55,969 nt of DNA from Mesorhizobium qingshengii (GTDB lineage Bacteria > Pseudomonadota > Alphaproteobacteria > Rhizobiales > Rhizobiaceae). Location of the stretch: contig NZ_JAPFQA010000025.1 in the NCBI RefSeq assembly GCF_027563465.1, forward strand, positions 1 through 55,969, written 5' to 3'. The translations under genes were made by a program, and so were the position numbers. This document shows positions 17,130 through 24,546 of this stretch, piece by piece; position 1 is the stretch's first letter, and each line of letters opens with the position of its first letter. A model generated the notes under the pieces. That model had not been told where the DNA came from and searched no databases. It worked only from the letters and a program-made list of their open reading frames with translations.

Positions 17130-17473
17130 TCCGACGACAACGCCGAGCTTATGGGCCAAAGGAGAAACCCGCCAGGAAAGGCCAACCGCCATAGCCATAC
17201 AAGACGGTCGAAAGGGCGAACAGCAGAAACTCGCTTCGGGGAGATCCAGGCTGCCCTGGATGCCGAACCAATGCTGGATCATTGGAGACAGCAGCAGGAC
17301 GGGCGGGTCAGGACAAGCGAGATCCAGAACCTTCGCCGGTAGTCGGTTTCCATCTCGCCGTGATCGTACCCTGAATGGTTTCCGGCGTGGTCGAAAGCGG
17401 ACTTACCGTGGCCTGCTGGATGCTGCTGCCCCGCTGATTCAACGATGTGCTCTTTGTGATGAACGTGTGTCAT
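17130..17473 (-). pseudogene. Copper-transporting P-type ATPase (CopB type), N-terminal remnant
   Basis: The ATG at 17473 opens a histidine-rich N terminus (THVHHKEHIVESAGQQH, then GHGKSAFDHAGNHSGYDHGEM) followed by DYRRRFWISLVLT, which is the start of a CopB-type heavy-metal P-type ATPase. The frame breaks after that point; the continuation PMIQHWFGIQGSLDLP is found in the next frame and FALSTVLYGYGGWPFLAGF in a further one, so at least two frameshifts are present. Nothing of the phosphorylation or ATP-binding domains remains; the similarity ends near 17130. This is a dead copper-efflux gene. Confidence 0.75.
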
Positions 17474-17863
17474 GCAACGCCTCGATGCCGTCGGTGTCGC
17501 ATCCAATGAATTCTTTGTGACAGCAGGCAGGGCCCGGCCATCTGTCGTCCGGCCCGATGTTTTAATCCCTACGTCTTCCAGCGGAATGGAAGGTCGAGTC
17601 CTTCCTCTGATCAGCTTGAGTCTTTGGGGGCCAATCGCGAATGGCTGCCCGTGAGACACGGCCGTGACCCGCGGGCATATCGGACATCGAGGCGGCCCAC
17701 GCCCTAGGCGGCGGTTTTGCCAATCTTCAGACTTCGATCGATGGTTCTCTTGGCCGCATTGAGAGCAAATTCACCGAACTTGCCGGCTGCGTCGATGCTA
17801 CAGAACGCAAGCTGTAGGAGGCCTCAACCGCCCTTGATTCATGCGGTTGCACGACGACCACGA
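17474..17863. other. Gene-poor stretch with a coiled-coil gene scrap
   Basis: No intact gene is seen. On the plus strand about 17705-17817 reads as a plausible C-terminal coiled-coil scrap (GGFANLQTSIDGSLGRIES then KFTELAGCVDATERKL and a stop), with no start or N-terminal part. The rest has no recognisable content. Confidence 0.35.
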
Positions 17864-18145
17864 TCAGGCCGATTGCCCGCTTCGCTTGCATTCCATGAAG
17901 AACCCGGCATTCGAGCAGAACTCGGCAAGGCCGGCAAGATCGCCGCCACGCTCCAGCCAATCGCGGCATTCGTGCTGGAAAGCGCATCCTAGGCAGACGT
18001 TTCGCGCGCCCGCCATCGCTGTTCCGCCGCATTTGCGGGCCGCCACGAGCGGATTGACCTCTATCTGCTCCATGACGAGATCCATGAACTCGAACTGCCG
18101 CCAGACTCTCTCAGACTGCGACCAATTCCGTTGTCCAGACCGCAT
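17864..18145 (-). CDS. DUF6455 family protein
   Basis: This 93-residue protein has the hallmark cysteine pattern of DUF6455: AGARNVCLGCAFQHECRDWLE followed by AEFCSNAGFF. Four cysteines in CxxC-x5-C and FC arrangement could bind a metal or cluster, but no function is established. DUF6455 genes are small rhizobial genes often seen near denitrification and heme-copper-oxidase genes. The ATG at 18145 gives the shown length; an internal ATG at residue 21 (MDLVMEQIEVNP) would also fit. Confidence 0.75.
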   Translation of the reverse strand: MRSGQRNWSQSERVWRQFEFMDLVMEQIEVNPLVAARKCGGTAMAGARNVCLGCAFQHECRDWLERGGDLAGLAEFCSNAGFFMECKRSGQSA

Positions 18146-18547
18146 GACGATCTCCCTCTGCCAGAGTGACCGCTGTCTTTTTCACTCTATCCGCGAATGG
18201 CCGGCCGCTCGATGTGTCGCTTCGCCGCGCTCGCGAGAGCCGGCGCCGCCGCCCTCATCCGAGATGTCTTTAGCGCCTGTCTTTGATGTGGAAGCGATGG
18301 CCCATCTGCCGCGTCAAAGGCAGCCTCCAGGCTACGCCGCCGCCCCCGACGCAATGCGACATGCCCGTACGGCAGCGCCAAAAGAAATAAGAGCGATGCT
18401 ACGGTGCCTGATCACTCCCAACAACGTGCACTCTGTCGAGAGGGAATCGACGGCGCGTCGGCGGTTGGCAGACTCCCGCCGATAAAGGAACCGCCGTGGC
18501 TACGGTCCTCGCGCCACGCCTGTTGGCCAAGCTCTGCCGATCCGGAA
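18146..18547. other. Intergenic stretch of 400 bp with no gene seen
   Basis: This stretch lies between the DUF6455 gene and the 3' end of the P450 gene. Open frames on both strands are short, basic and unconvincing. I see no promoter, repeat or terminator that stands out. Confidence 0.4.
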
Positions 18548-19711
18548 CTACGATATCTGTACGGGCAGCAGGGAAAAGCCGCTCGCCGGATAGCTCGCGA
18601 TTGCCGGCTGCCGGCCCGGCACCAGCGCGATTTCCTGGGTCGGCTTCAGCAATTCCTCCATGAGGACGCGTAGCTCCAGTCGGGCCAGAAGCGCCCCCGG
18701 ACAGACATGGATTCCGCCGCCGTAGAGGAGATTTTGCGCAGCATTGCGATCGAGGCGGAATTCGTCGGAGTTGCCAAAGACCGCTTCGTCGCGGTCGGCC
18801 GACGCCCACATGAGAGTGATCCGCTCGCCGGCTGCAATCCTGCGTCCGCCGATTTCCACCGGCCTGGTCGTCACACGCCGGTTGGAAATAAGCGGTGCGT
18901 GTATCCGCAATATCTCGTCGATGGCTGCGGGCAGCACGTGCAAATTCTCTCGAAGCTGCTGCTGCACTTGCGGGTTTTCCGCAACATAGTGGCCCAAAAT
19001 CCCCACACACGCGGTTATCGTGCCGAGTTCGCCGACGGTCCAGTTACGCAGGATGCTTACGATCTCCTCGTGGTTCAGCGGCCTGTCCCCGATCTTTTGC
19101 CGGAGCAGATTCGTCGTGATGTCATCTGGCGCGGCCGCACCGGCCGCACGCCGCGCTTCCAGCAATTCGCTGATATAGCCGTCGAACTCGAGCGCGATGG
19201 CAGACATTGCATTCGTGTCTCTGGCCAAGGTGGCCTCATGGTTTTTGCGGACCCACTGAAGCAACGGCTCATGCAGACCTGCAGGCCAGCCGAGAAAAGC
19301 GCACTGGATATGCACTGCGAATAGCTGGGCAAGCTGCGTCACCAGATCGATTTCCACGCCCCTTTCCAGGCCGGACACGAGATTGGCTGAGATCGTCCGG
19401 CAAAGCGGTTCGAAACCTTGCACTCGCGCGGGTTCGAAATGGCGCTCGATTAGCGACCGGTACGCCGTGTGCTGGGGCGGGTCCATGCCGCTTGGCACTG
19501 ACAGATGGCTGGAAACGACGCTGCTGAACGTATGGTGATCGTCCAGCGCCTGCACCACGTCCTCATGCCGGAACAGCGACCAGCCGAGATAGTCGCTATA
19601 CGCCACCGGGCAACCGTGACGCATGGCGTCATAGGCCTTGATCTGGTTGGAAAGGACTTGGTCGGATCGGGGATCCCAATCCGGTTGCGGCTTGTCTTGC
19701 GTCGAGTTCAT
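18548..19711 (-). CDS. Cytochrome P450
   Basis: This 387-residue soluble protein is a bacterial cytochrome P450. It shows the ExxR motif of the K helix (AIDEILRIHAP), the PERF-like segment (FGNSDEFRLDRNA) and the heme-cysteine loop YGGGIHVCPGALLARLELR. The I helix reads NWTVGELGTITACVG, where the usual acid-threonine pair (A/G-G-x-D/E-T-T) is altered, so oxygen activation may differ from the standard P450 scheme. I use the ATG at 19711; a GTG at 19738 is an alternative. A TTGAC-N4-ATCAA box lies about 100 bp upstream, so expression is probably linked to low oxygen or nitrogen oxides. The substrate is unknown; a role with NO, as in fungal P450nor, is a speculation from context. Confidence 0.88.
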   Translation of the reverse strand: MNSTQDKPQPDWDPRSDQVLSNQIKAYDAMRHGCPVAYSDYLGWSLFRHEDVVQALDDHHTFSSVVSSHLSVPSGMDPPQHTAYRSLIERHFEPARVQGFEPLCRTISANLVSGLERGVEIDLVTQLAQLFAVHIQCAFLGWPAGLHEPLLQWVRKNHEATLARDTNAMSAIALEFDGYISELLEARRAAGAAAPDDITTNLLRQKIGDRPLNHEEIVSILRNWTVGELGTITACVGILGHYVAENPQVQQQLRENLHVLPAAIDEILRIHAPLISNRRVTTRPVEIGGRRIAAGERITLMWASADRDEAVFGNSDEFRLDRNAAQNLLYGGGIHVCPGALLARLELRVLMEELLKPTQEIALVPGRQPAIASYPASGFSLLPVQIS

Positions 19712-19806
19712 GGCAATACCCAGAAAACTTGCCTGCACCGCAAGCCACGGGCACAGAACACAGTTCCAAATGCAGGTTCTGCTAAACCAGAGCGGTCGGA
19801 AGGTAT

Positions 19807-19820
19807 TTGACAGAGATCAA
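19807..19820 (-). promoter_or_regulatory. FNR/NnrR-type box upstream of the P450 gene
   Basis: TTGACAGAGATCAA fits TTGAT-N4-ATCAA with one changed base in one half. It lies about 100 bp upstream of the P450 start, in a 356-bp intergenic region that otherwise has no recognisable gene. This is the strongest FNR-family box in the window. Confidence 0.6.
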
Positions 19821-20067
19821 ACTCCGTCGCCGTTTCGCCCGCGCGCTAATAAAGGCCGAAAACCCGAACGGCTTGTCCCGCGGGGCTCCGCTCGGTTGGA
19901 TGGGGTATTGCTGGCTCAGCGTTCCTCCGGGGTCGGGTTGATCGACGACGCGCGCTTTCATGAACTTGTGGTTACGCTGGGATGACACGAGCGAGCAATC
20001 AACGGCACCAGCCGTCAGGCTATTCGATGACAGCATCAAGCTGCCTGGTTTCGCGATCACGCGCCCA

Positions 20068-20508
20068 TCAGCGATAGCCAACACACATCACATAATCGCG
20101 CAAAAGCATCTCCTCTTGTTCCACCTCCAGCATGAGGGCCTCTAGCGCATCTCGCGCATTGAGCACTCCGATCGGCCGAGACGCCGCATCGGTGACGGGA
20201 ATGTTTTTCAGCCGGTGCTCCTTCATGATCGACCAAACGTCGTGCAACCAGTCTGTCGGCCGGCAGATTGCGACATCCCGGGTCATCACCGACGATATTG
20301 CGGTTTGGCAGGTGGAGCCCCGACAATGACCTATCTGCCTTACGATATCCGTTTTCGTAATCACGCCTTTCAAGAGTCCATCGGGGCCGCAAACCACGAC
20401 CAGGTCCTGGGAGCCAGCAAGCAGCTGGGCTGCTTCAAGCATTGGAGCATCATATTCGACAGTGACGAGCCTCTTGCGGGTCACGGCCAGGACCCTGTCC
20501 ACGAGCAT
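20068..20508 (-). CDS. CBS-domain pair protein
   Basis: This 146-residue protein is a stand-alone pair of CBS domains, which usually bind adenine nucleotides. The first repeat covers about residues 5-60 (LLAGSQDLVVVCGPDGLLKGVI) and the second about 70-130 (MKEHRLKNIPVTDAASRPIGVLN, ARDALEAL). The tail LLRDYVMCVGYR is shared with similar rhizobial proteins. It follows the sdhD-like gene by 21 bp and is probably the last gene of that operon. It may sense energy state for the neighbouring redox complex; this is inference. Confidence 0.88.
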   Translation of the reverse strand: MLVDRVLAVTRKRLVTVEYDAPMLEAAQLLAGSQDLVVVCGPDGLLKGVITKTDIVRQIGHCRGSTCQTAISSVMTRDVAICRPTDWLHDVWSIMKEHRLKNIPVTDAASRPIGVLNARDALEALMLEVEQEEMLLRDYVMCVGYR

Positions 20509-20529
20509 CTGTTCGTCCTTTCCCGTCTT

Positions 20530-20916
20530 TCAACCGCCGACGGAGATACGCAACGTGACGAGGATGCCCGTTCCGGCCAGTGCGAAACAGGCCAAGCGTA
20601 TCGCTATCAACACCGCAAACCTCGCTCCCGAATGAACGTAGTCCTCGATTACAACCTGAAGTCCGAGCGCCATGTGATAAAACAGTGCCACCAGCAGCAG
20701 CACCATGCAGATCGCGGCGGACGGTGTCCTGAGCCAGGTGACGACGCCAGCACGGTCACTGCCGGTGAGGGCGACGACAGACGCCAGGAACCATATTGTC
20801 AGGGGAACCAGGGCAATAGCCGTCACGCGCTCGGCCCACCAATGGCCGACGCCTTTCCTGGCTGAGCCGAGCCCGGTCGCGCGGCTTAGCAGTGAGCGCC
20901 TGTCCTGCTTGTGCAC
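20530..20916 (-). CDS. sdhD: Succinate dehydrogenase membrane anchor subunit SdhD
   Basis: This membrane protein is the hydrophobic SdhD-type anchor. I use the GTG at 20916, just after the sdhC stop, giving 128 residues. It begins with RATGLGSARKGVGHWWAERVT, the conserved quinone-site region of alphaproteobacterial SdhD, and has three membrane helices (ALVPLTIWFLASVVALTG; AICMVLLLVALFYHMALGL with the heme-ligand region H near residue 87; and AIRLACFALAGTGILVTL). The conserved EDYVH motif follows the second helix. With SdhC it should anchor the iron-sulfur subunit and bind heme b and quinone. Confidence 0.87.
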   Translation of the reverse strand: MHKQDRRSLLSRATGLGSARKGVGHWWAERVTAIALVPLTIWFLASVVALTGSDRAGVVTWLRTPSAAICMVLLLVALFYHMALGLQVVIEDYVHSGARFAVLIAIRLACFALAGTGILVTLRISVGG

Positions 20917-20920
20917 CTTG

Positions 20921-21319
20921 TTACCCTGCCATGTAGATGCTGAGCACCCATGTTGCACCCGTAAGCAAAAGGCTTGCTATGACCACTGCCCACCCGGACG
21001 CATAGATCGTGCGAAGTTGAAAACCATATCCTGCGTCCCAGAACAAATGCCGGATACCGCCGCTGAGATGCATGAAGAAGGAAAACACGCCGGCTATCAT
21101 CAAGAGTTGTCCGATCCAGGATCCCATGACGCTTTGAACCGTGGCGAATGCCTGCGGACTGGCGGCGGCAACAGAGAGCCAGATCACCAGGAAGACCGCG
21201 AAAGCGCTCAGGACGATGCCGGTGACGCGATTGGCGATCGAGAGAACCGAGGTAAGCTGCGGTCGGTAGATTTGAATGTTGGGCGAAAGCGGCCGCGTGT
21301 GGCGGGTTGGCGAATTCAT
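20921..21319 (-). CDS. sdhC: Succinate dehydrogenase cytochrome b556 subunit SdhC
   Basis: This 132-residue membrane protein is the SdhC-type anchor. The ATG at 21319 follows GAGGGAAAAG and lies 8 bp after the sdhB stop. The N terminus RPLSPNIQIYRPQLTSVLSI, then ANRVTG, is the SdhC signature that forms part of the quinone site. Three membrane helices follow, with the heme ligand in FFMHLSGGIRHLFWDAG. The usual rhizobial order is sdhCDAB; here the order is sdhB, sdhC, sdhD and the flavoprotein gene sdhA is absent. Confidence 0.9.
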   Translation of the reverse strand: MNSPTRHTRPLSPNIQIYRPQLTSVLSIANRVTGIVLSAFAVFLVIWLSVAAASPQAFATVQSVMGSWIGQLLMIAGVFSFFMHLSGGIRHLFWDAGYGFQLRTIYASGWAVVIASLLLTGATWVLSIYMAG

Positions 21320-21327
21320 CTTTTCCC

Positions 21328-22194
21328 TCAACCTGTCCGCTTGACGATCATTTTCTTGATCTCGGCGATGGCCTTGCCAGGATTCAGTCCCTTGGGACAT
21401 GTGCGTGTACAGTTGAGGATCGTGTGGCATCGGTAGAGCCGGAAAGGATCCTCCAGATTGTCGAGCCGTTCGCCAGTCGCCTCGTCGCGGCTATCAATGA
21501 GCCAGCGGTAGGCATGCAGCAGCGCGGCAGGGCCAAGGAAGCGAGCGCCGTTCCACCAATGACTGGGGCATCCCGACGTGCAGCAGAAGCAGAGAATGCA
21601 CTCATAGTAACCGTCAAGCTCGGCCCTTTCGTCGGGCGACTGAAGCCGCTCCTTCTCCGGCACAGGCGCCGTGGAATGCAGCCAGGGTTCGATGAGGCTG
21701 TATTGAGCAAACACATGTGTGAGATCTGGAACCAGATCCTTGATGATCCTCATATTGCTCAAGGGATAGATCGTTGCTGGCTTGTCCGTATCCGCTATGA
21801 ATCGTGTGCATGCCAGCCAGTTCGTGCCGTCGATGTTCATCGCACAGGAGCCACACACGCCTTCGCGGCATGAGCGGCGAAACGTCAGGGTCGGGTCGAC
21901 CTTGTTCTTGATCCAGATGAGGGCGTCCAGAACCATCGGGCCGCAGTCGTCGAGATCGATTTCAAAAATGTCTAGGGCCGGATTGTCGCCGGAGTCGGGA
22001 TCGTAGCGGTAGATCTCGAATGTCTTGACACGCGATGCGGTCGCGATTGGCACAGGCCAGCGTTTTCCTTTTTCTATCCGAGATTCTTTCCCGACGCCGA
22101 GTTTTCTGGGCAGCGGAAACCGTTTCAACACCGTCACCAGGGGGAGTTGGTCCGAGGATTCGATGAGGAAATGACTTGTTTTGTCCTCGTTCAT
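21328..22194 (-). CDS. sdhB: Succinate dehydrogenase / fumarate reductase iron-sulfur subunit
   Basis: This 288-residue protein is an SdhB-type three-cluster iron-sulfur subunit. The [2Fe-2S] domain shows FRRSCREGVCGSCAMNIDG and the C-terminal domain shows CILCFCCTSGCPS and CHTILNCTRTCPKGLNPGK for the [4Fe-4S] and [3Fe-4S] clusters. The N terminus is about 30 residues longer than in housekeeping SdhB. Its start overlaps the stop of the DUF6522 gene (ATGA). With no sdhA beside it, it either uses a flavoprotein encoded elsewhere, replaces the housekeeping SdhB under nitrosative stress, or belongs to a different electron-transfer complex. Fe-S clusters of this enzyme class are known NO targets, which makes the first two ideas attractive. 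Confidence 0.92.
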   Translation of the reverse strand: MNEDKTSHFLIESSDQLPLVTVLKRFPLPRKLGVGKESRIEKGKRWPVPIATASRVKTFEIYRYDPDSGDNPALDIFEIDLDDCGPMVLDALIWIKNKVDPTLTFRRSCREGVCGSCAMNIDGTNWLACTRFIADTDKPATIYPLSNMRIIKDLVPDLTHVFAQYSLIEPWLHSTAPVPEKERLQSPDERAELDGYYECILCFCCTSGCPSHWWNGARFLGPAALLHAYRWLIDSRDEATGERLDNLEDPFRLYRCHTILNCTRTCPKGLNPGKAIAEIKKMIVKRTG

Positions 22195-22478
22195 CCGCTT
22201 GGCCTTCGAAGTGCCCCGGGCAGAGCACGATCGCCAAAATCGACGGCAGATCGCTGGATGATCCGGCCGGTTTCGTCGACAATGACACAGAACCGACGGT
22301 TGCCTAAAAAGAACGTCAGCCGTACCCGGCTGGCATCTGCGCCTTCTCCGCGCTCATGCCTGCTGGTTATCCTGCCTTCGCGAATTAAAGACTGGACGAC
22401 CGTAGGGGCAACATCAAGCCCCTTGCCAATGATGGCGGCATCGACCTCCACTTCGTCGTCTTCCAATTTGATCGTCAT
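22191..22478 (-). CDS. DUF6522 family protein
   Basis: This 95-residue protein shows the features I associate with DUF6522: an acidic N terminus (IKLEDDEVEVDAAIIGKGL), LIREGRITSRHERGEGAD and RVRLTFFLGNRRFCVIVDE. The family is found near nitrogen-oxide-metabolism genes in alphaproteobacteria and its function is unknown. The ATG at 22478 overlaps the stop of the upstream cupredoxin remnant; the frame upstream of it, back to 22595, is arginine-rich and is not the protein. Confidence 0.75.
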   Translation of the reverse strand: MTIKLEDDEVEVDAAIIGKGLDVAPTVVQSLIREGRITSRHERGEGADASRVRLTFFLGNRRFCVIVDETGRIIQRSAVDFGDRALPGALRRPSG

Positions 22479-22672
22479 CGGCAAAACACGGTTGTCCTGT
22501 TCCTTTGGCTCGACCAACGCTGGTCGGGATCGCCGCCGGCTTGCGAGCCGTCGGCGCGGCCTTGCATCCTGATGTCCACCACCGCGCTGGCCCACGCGGC
22601 CAATGGGAATAGGGAAAGGAAGGCGGCAAGCCCGCCGCCCGTGCCCAGGATCTCACGACGCGTGCGTGTCAT
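22475..22672 (-). pseudogene. Truncated Tat-exported cupredoxin-like protein
   Basis: The ATG at 22672 opens a twin-arginine signal peptide (TRTRREILGTGGGLAAFLS, then LFPLAAWAS) followed by AVVDIRMQGRADGSQ, which looks like the first strand of a plastocyanin/amicyanin-type copper protein. The frame then ends after only 65 residues, without the copper ligands (His, Cys, His, Met) of the family. Both junctions to its neighbours are intact ATGA overlaps, so an internal deletion that keeps operon coupling is the simplest explanation. The cupredoxin assignment rests on the signal and the first strand only. Confidence 0.5.
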
Positions 22673-23085
22673 TTGGCGACCCGCGCTTGGTCGGCGACCG
22701 GGACATGCCACAGCACGACGTGGGCATGCGGGACGTCGACGCCTGGGTGGCCGGCATTGTAGTAGACGTCGACATGGTCGACGTTTCCGCCCGGTGCCGC
22801 GAGGTTGTCAAAACGCGTGTCCGGGTTGAGATCCTTGATCGGCAGCATGTAAATGGTGCTGACAAGCTTGCCATCGTGATCATAAGCAAGGAACGGACCG
22901 GCCGGCAGCGTCGCGGGATCGACGAAGAGCTGGCCCATGCCCGGCAGAAAGTCAGGCAGCTTCACCAGCTTGCTTACCTGTTGGTAAGGCGCCGCCAGCG
23001 GCGATTTGGCCACGTCGGCCGCCGCCATGGCGCAAACCGAACTGGCCATTGTCACGACAAGAGCGAGGGCGAGTTTTTTCCTCAC
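22669..23085 (-). CDS. DUF5602-like secreted protein
   Basis: This 138-residue exported protein starts at a GTG at 23085, chosen because AAGGAG lies 5 bp before it and because it gives a clean signal peptide (RKKLALALVVTMASSVCAMA). The mature part contains LPDFLPGMGQLFVDPATLP, GPFLAYDHDGKLVSTIYM and the histidine-rich end DHVDVYYNAGHPGVDVPHAH, followed by VVLWHVP. This matches my recollection of the DUF5602 / TTHB210-like family, whose members sit near nitrite reductase and copper proteins. The clustered histidines suggest a metal site. It is the first gene of a seven-gene coupled operon. An NsrR-like palindrome lies about 135 bp upstream. Confidence 0.7.
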   Translation of the reverse strand: MRKKLALALVVTMASSVCAMAAADVAKSPLAAPYQQVSKLVKLPDFLPGMGQLFVDPATLPAGPFLAYDHDGKLVSTIYMLPIKDLNPDTRFDNLAAPGGNVDHVDVYYNAGHPGVDVPHAHVVLWHVPVADQARVAK

Positions 23086-23189
23086 GACAACTCCTTGTTC
23101 AAGCAGAGGCCGCAGCGACCGAACATGGGAAGAGGCACGCTTCATGGCTGTCGCGGTTTGTTCGGGTTTAACAAGGCGGAGACAGCCAT

Positions 23190-23236
23190 TTTCGTCAAAC
23201 GAAATTAACTGGTAATTCAATGCATTATTTCTGCAT
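23190..23236 (-). promoter_or_regulatory. Promoter region of the DUF5602-sdhBCD operon with two palindromes
   Basis: Two dyads lie side by side. TTTCGTCAAACGAAA at 23190-23204 is a 6-bp inverted repeat with a 3-bp loop. ATGCATTATTTCTGCAT at 23220-23236 has the half-site spacing of NsrR sites (ATGCN-N7-TGCAT) with a changed centre. The stretch 23237-23691 up to the PtsN-like gene has no gene that I can support. Confidence 0.4.
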
Positions 23237-23624
23237 GGCCGTGCGTCTTGTTCGGTATCTTCTGGATCCGGTTCGAGACCGATGAATCCTTGTCCCGAAC
23301 CCATTGGACGGGTTCGGAGACGCGCGTTGGCAGGATGTCGTTTGCCAGCAATCCGCCACAAGGCAAGCCGGGTTGCACGTTCCGTCACGGCTGCCTTTTG
23401 TTCGTCTCAACCTTCACAATTCGCGGTAGTGCCGGAGTTCCCTGCCCCGCGATGTTTGCTTGATTTCGAAAAACCTTTCACTACATCTGAATTGCCATGA
23501 ACAGTTCAACGCGCCATTTCCGACGGGAGCCGCAGCGCCTCAAAGCAGGCCTCTAGCCCGGGTGCGGAAAGACTCTGGTTTTGCGCATCCGGGGCAGCCA
23601 GATCCCAGTTCAGTCCAAAGTGAA

Positions 23625-23645
23625 CATTGCCTTGCTTGGGCAATG
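23625..23645. promoter_or_regulatory. Inverted repeat upstream of the PtsN-like gene
   Basis: CATTGCC and GGCAATG form a perfect 7-bp inverted repeat with a 7-bp centre (TTGCTTG). It lies 46 bp upstream of the start codon of the IIA-like gene and may be an operator or a short hairpin in the leader. No FNR-type spacing fits. Confidence 0.35.
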
Positions 23646-23691
23646 AGGCTGAGCGCTCGTTCGCAATCGCGTATGGATCAGCTTAGAGGCG

Positions 23692-24213
23692 ACCATGATG
23701 ATCCCCCACCTCAGCTCTGAAGAAGACATTTCGCTCGACCTCGCTACAAAGGGAAAGCATTCGGCCTTGTCGAGGATCGCCGTCAGGAGTGCACGGAGAT
23801 CCGGGCTGGACGAGCAGATGGTCTTCCGCGGTCTTTGGCACCGCGAGTGCCTCGGTTCGACCGGCATCGGCCGCGGGGTGGCGGTCCCACATGCTTTGTT
23901 CGATAGGATCTCTTCGCCTGTCGCGTCATTCACACGGCTCGCTGCGCCTGTCGATTTCGGCGGACCAGACGACGATCCCGTCGATATCGTCTACACGTTG
24001 CTCTGGCCTCGCTCCGCCGTTCCCGCCTTCCTTCCCGCTCTTTCACAGGTCTGCCGGCTGCTTCGGGCGCCTGGAACTCGAGAGGGATTGCGACAGGCAC
24101 TGTCGACCGGTGAGGTGATGGCGATACTCGATGCTGACAATCATCCGGCCATCTCCGCCAATTTGCACGCTTGCCAGGCCGAGCTTCGCATTGTCATGCC
24201 TGGACCCCACTAG
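23692..24213 (+). CDS. PTS IIA-like (PtsN family) regulatory protein
   Basis: This 173-codon frame encodes a PTS EIIA type 2 domain of the nitrogen-PTS kind. The phosphorylation histidine is in GIGRGVAVPHALFD near residue 66, preceded by the substrate-site helix MVFRGLWHRECLGSTG. The middle part (DPVDIVYTLLWPRSAVPAFL) replaces the usual DLVF(L)LLxP segment. It is longer and more divergent than housekeeping PtsN (about 154 residues) and is not next to rpoN, so it is probably a paralogue that senses phosphate flow from NPr. It lies in a group of nitrosative-stress genes but shows no clear operon partner. Confidence 0.85.
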   Translation, partial: TMMIPHLSSEEDISLDLATKGKHSALSRIAVRSARRSGLDEQMVFRGLWHRECLGSTGIGRGVAVPHALFDRISSPVASFTRLAAPVDFGGPDDDPVDIVYTLLWPRSAVPAFLPALSQVCRLLRAPGTREGLRQALSTGEVMAILDADNHPAISANLHACQAELRIVMPGPH

Positions 24214-24546
24214 TCGCCGGCAGACGACGCCGTCATCGTGTTGACCGTGACCTCGGCTTCGGTCCAAGCTTCCTCAACGCACGACGATCTGCCTACACAT
24301 GTGCGCCATACGGATTCCCAACCTGCCGACGCTTTGGCCAGGCACTCCGAAAGTCCCGGCCTTCAGCAAAGTGCGGTTCAGCAGAAAGCCTGCCAGTGCA
24401 ACCACTTCATGATCGCCACTTCCTAAAACATAGATTGACAATGTGTGTTTTAGTTGGGATGCTTATCCGAGTCCAAGCCAAGCTTGGATTGTGCTTGGCG
24501 ACGATGCCAAAAGCCCCCTTGTCCTTGCCGAGATGGAAGCGCGCAT
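24214..24546. other. Intergenic stretch upstream of the truncated hemoglobin gene
   Basis: No gene is recognised here. The notable features are the 31-bp dyad at 24423-24453, listed separately, and the palindrome CCAAGCTTGG just downstream of it. Confidence 0.4.
24423..24453. promoter_or_regulatory. 31-bp dyad upstream of the truncated hemoglobin gene
   Basis: CTAAAACA (24423-24430) and TGTTTTAG (24446-24453) are perfect inverted repeats separated by 15 bp. This AT-rich dyad is unlike the surrounding GC-rich DNA and lies about 95 bp before the hemoglobin start. It could be an operator for the Rrf2 regulator encoded just downstream, or for another repressor. Confidence 0.4.

Noticed and set aside
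23170..23186. TTGTTCGGGTTTAACAA-like repeat upstream of the DUF5602 gene as an FNR box
   Set aside because: The spacing between TTG and CAA is 11 bases, which does not fit the FNR family.
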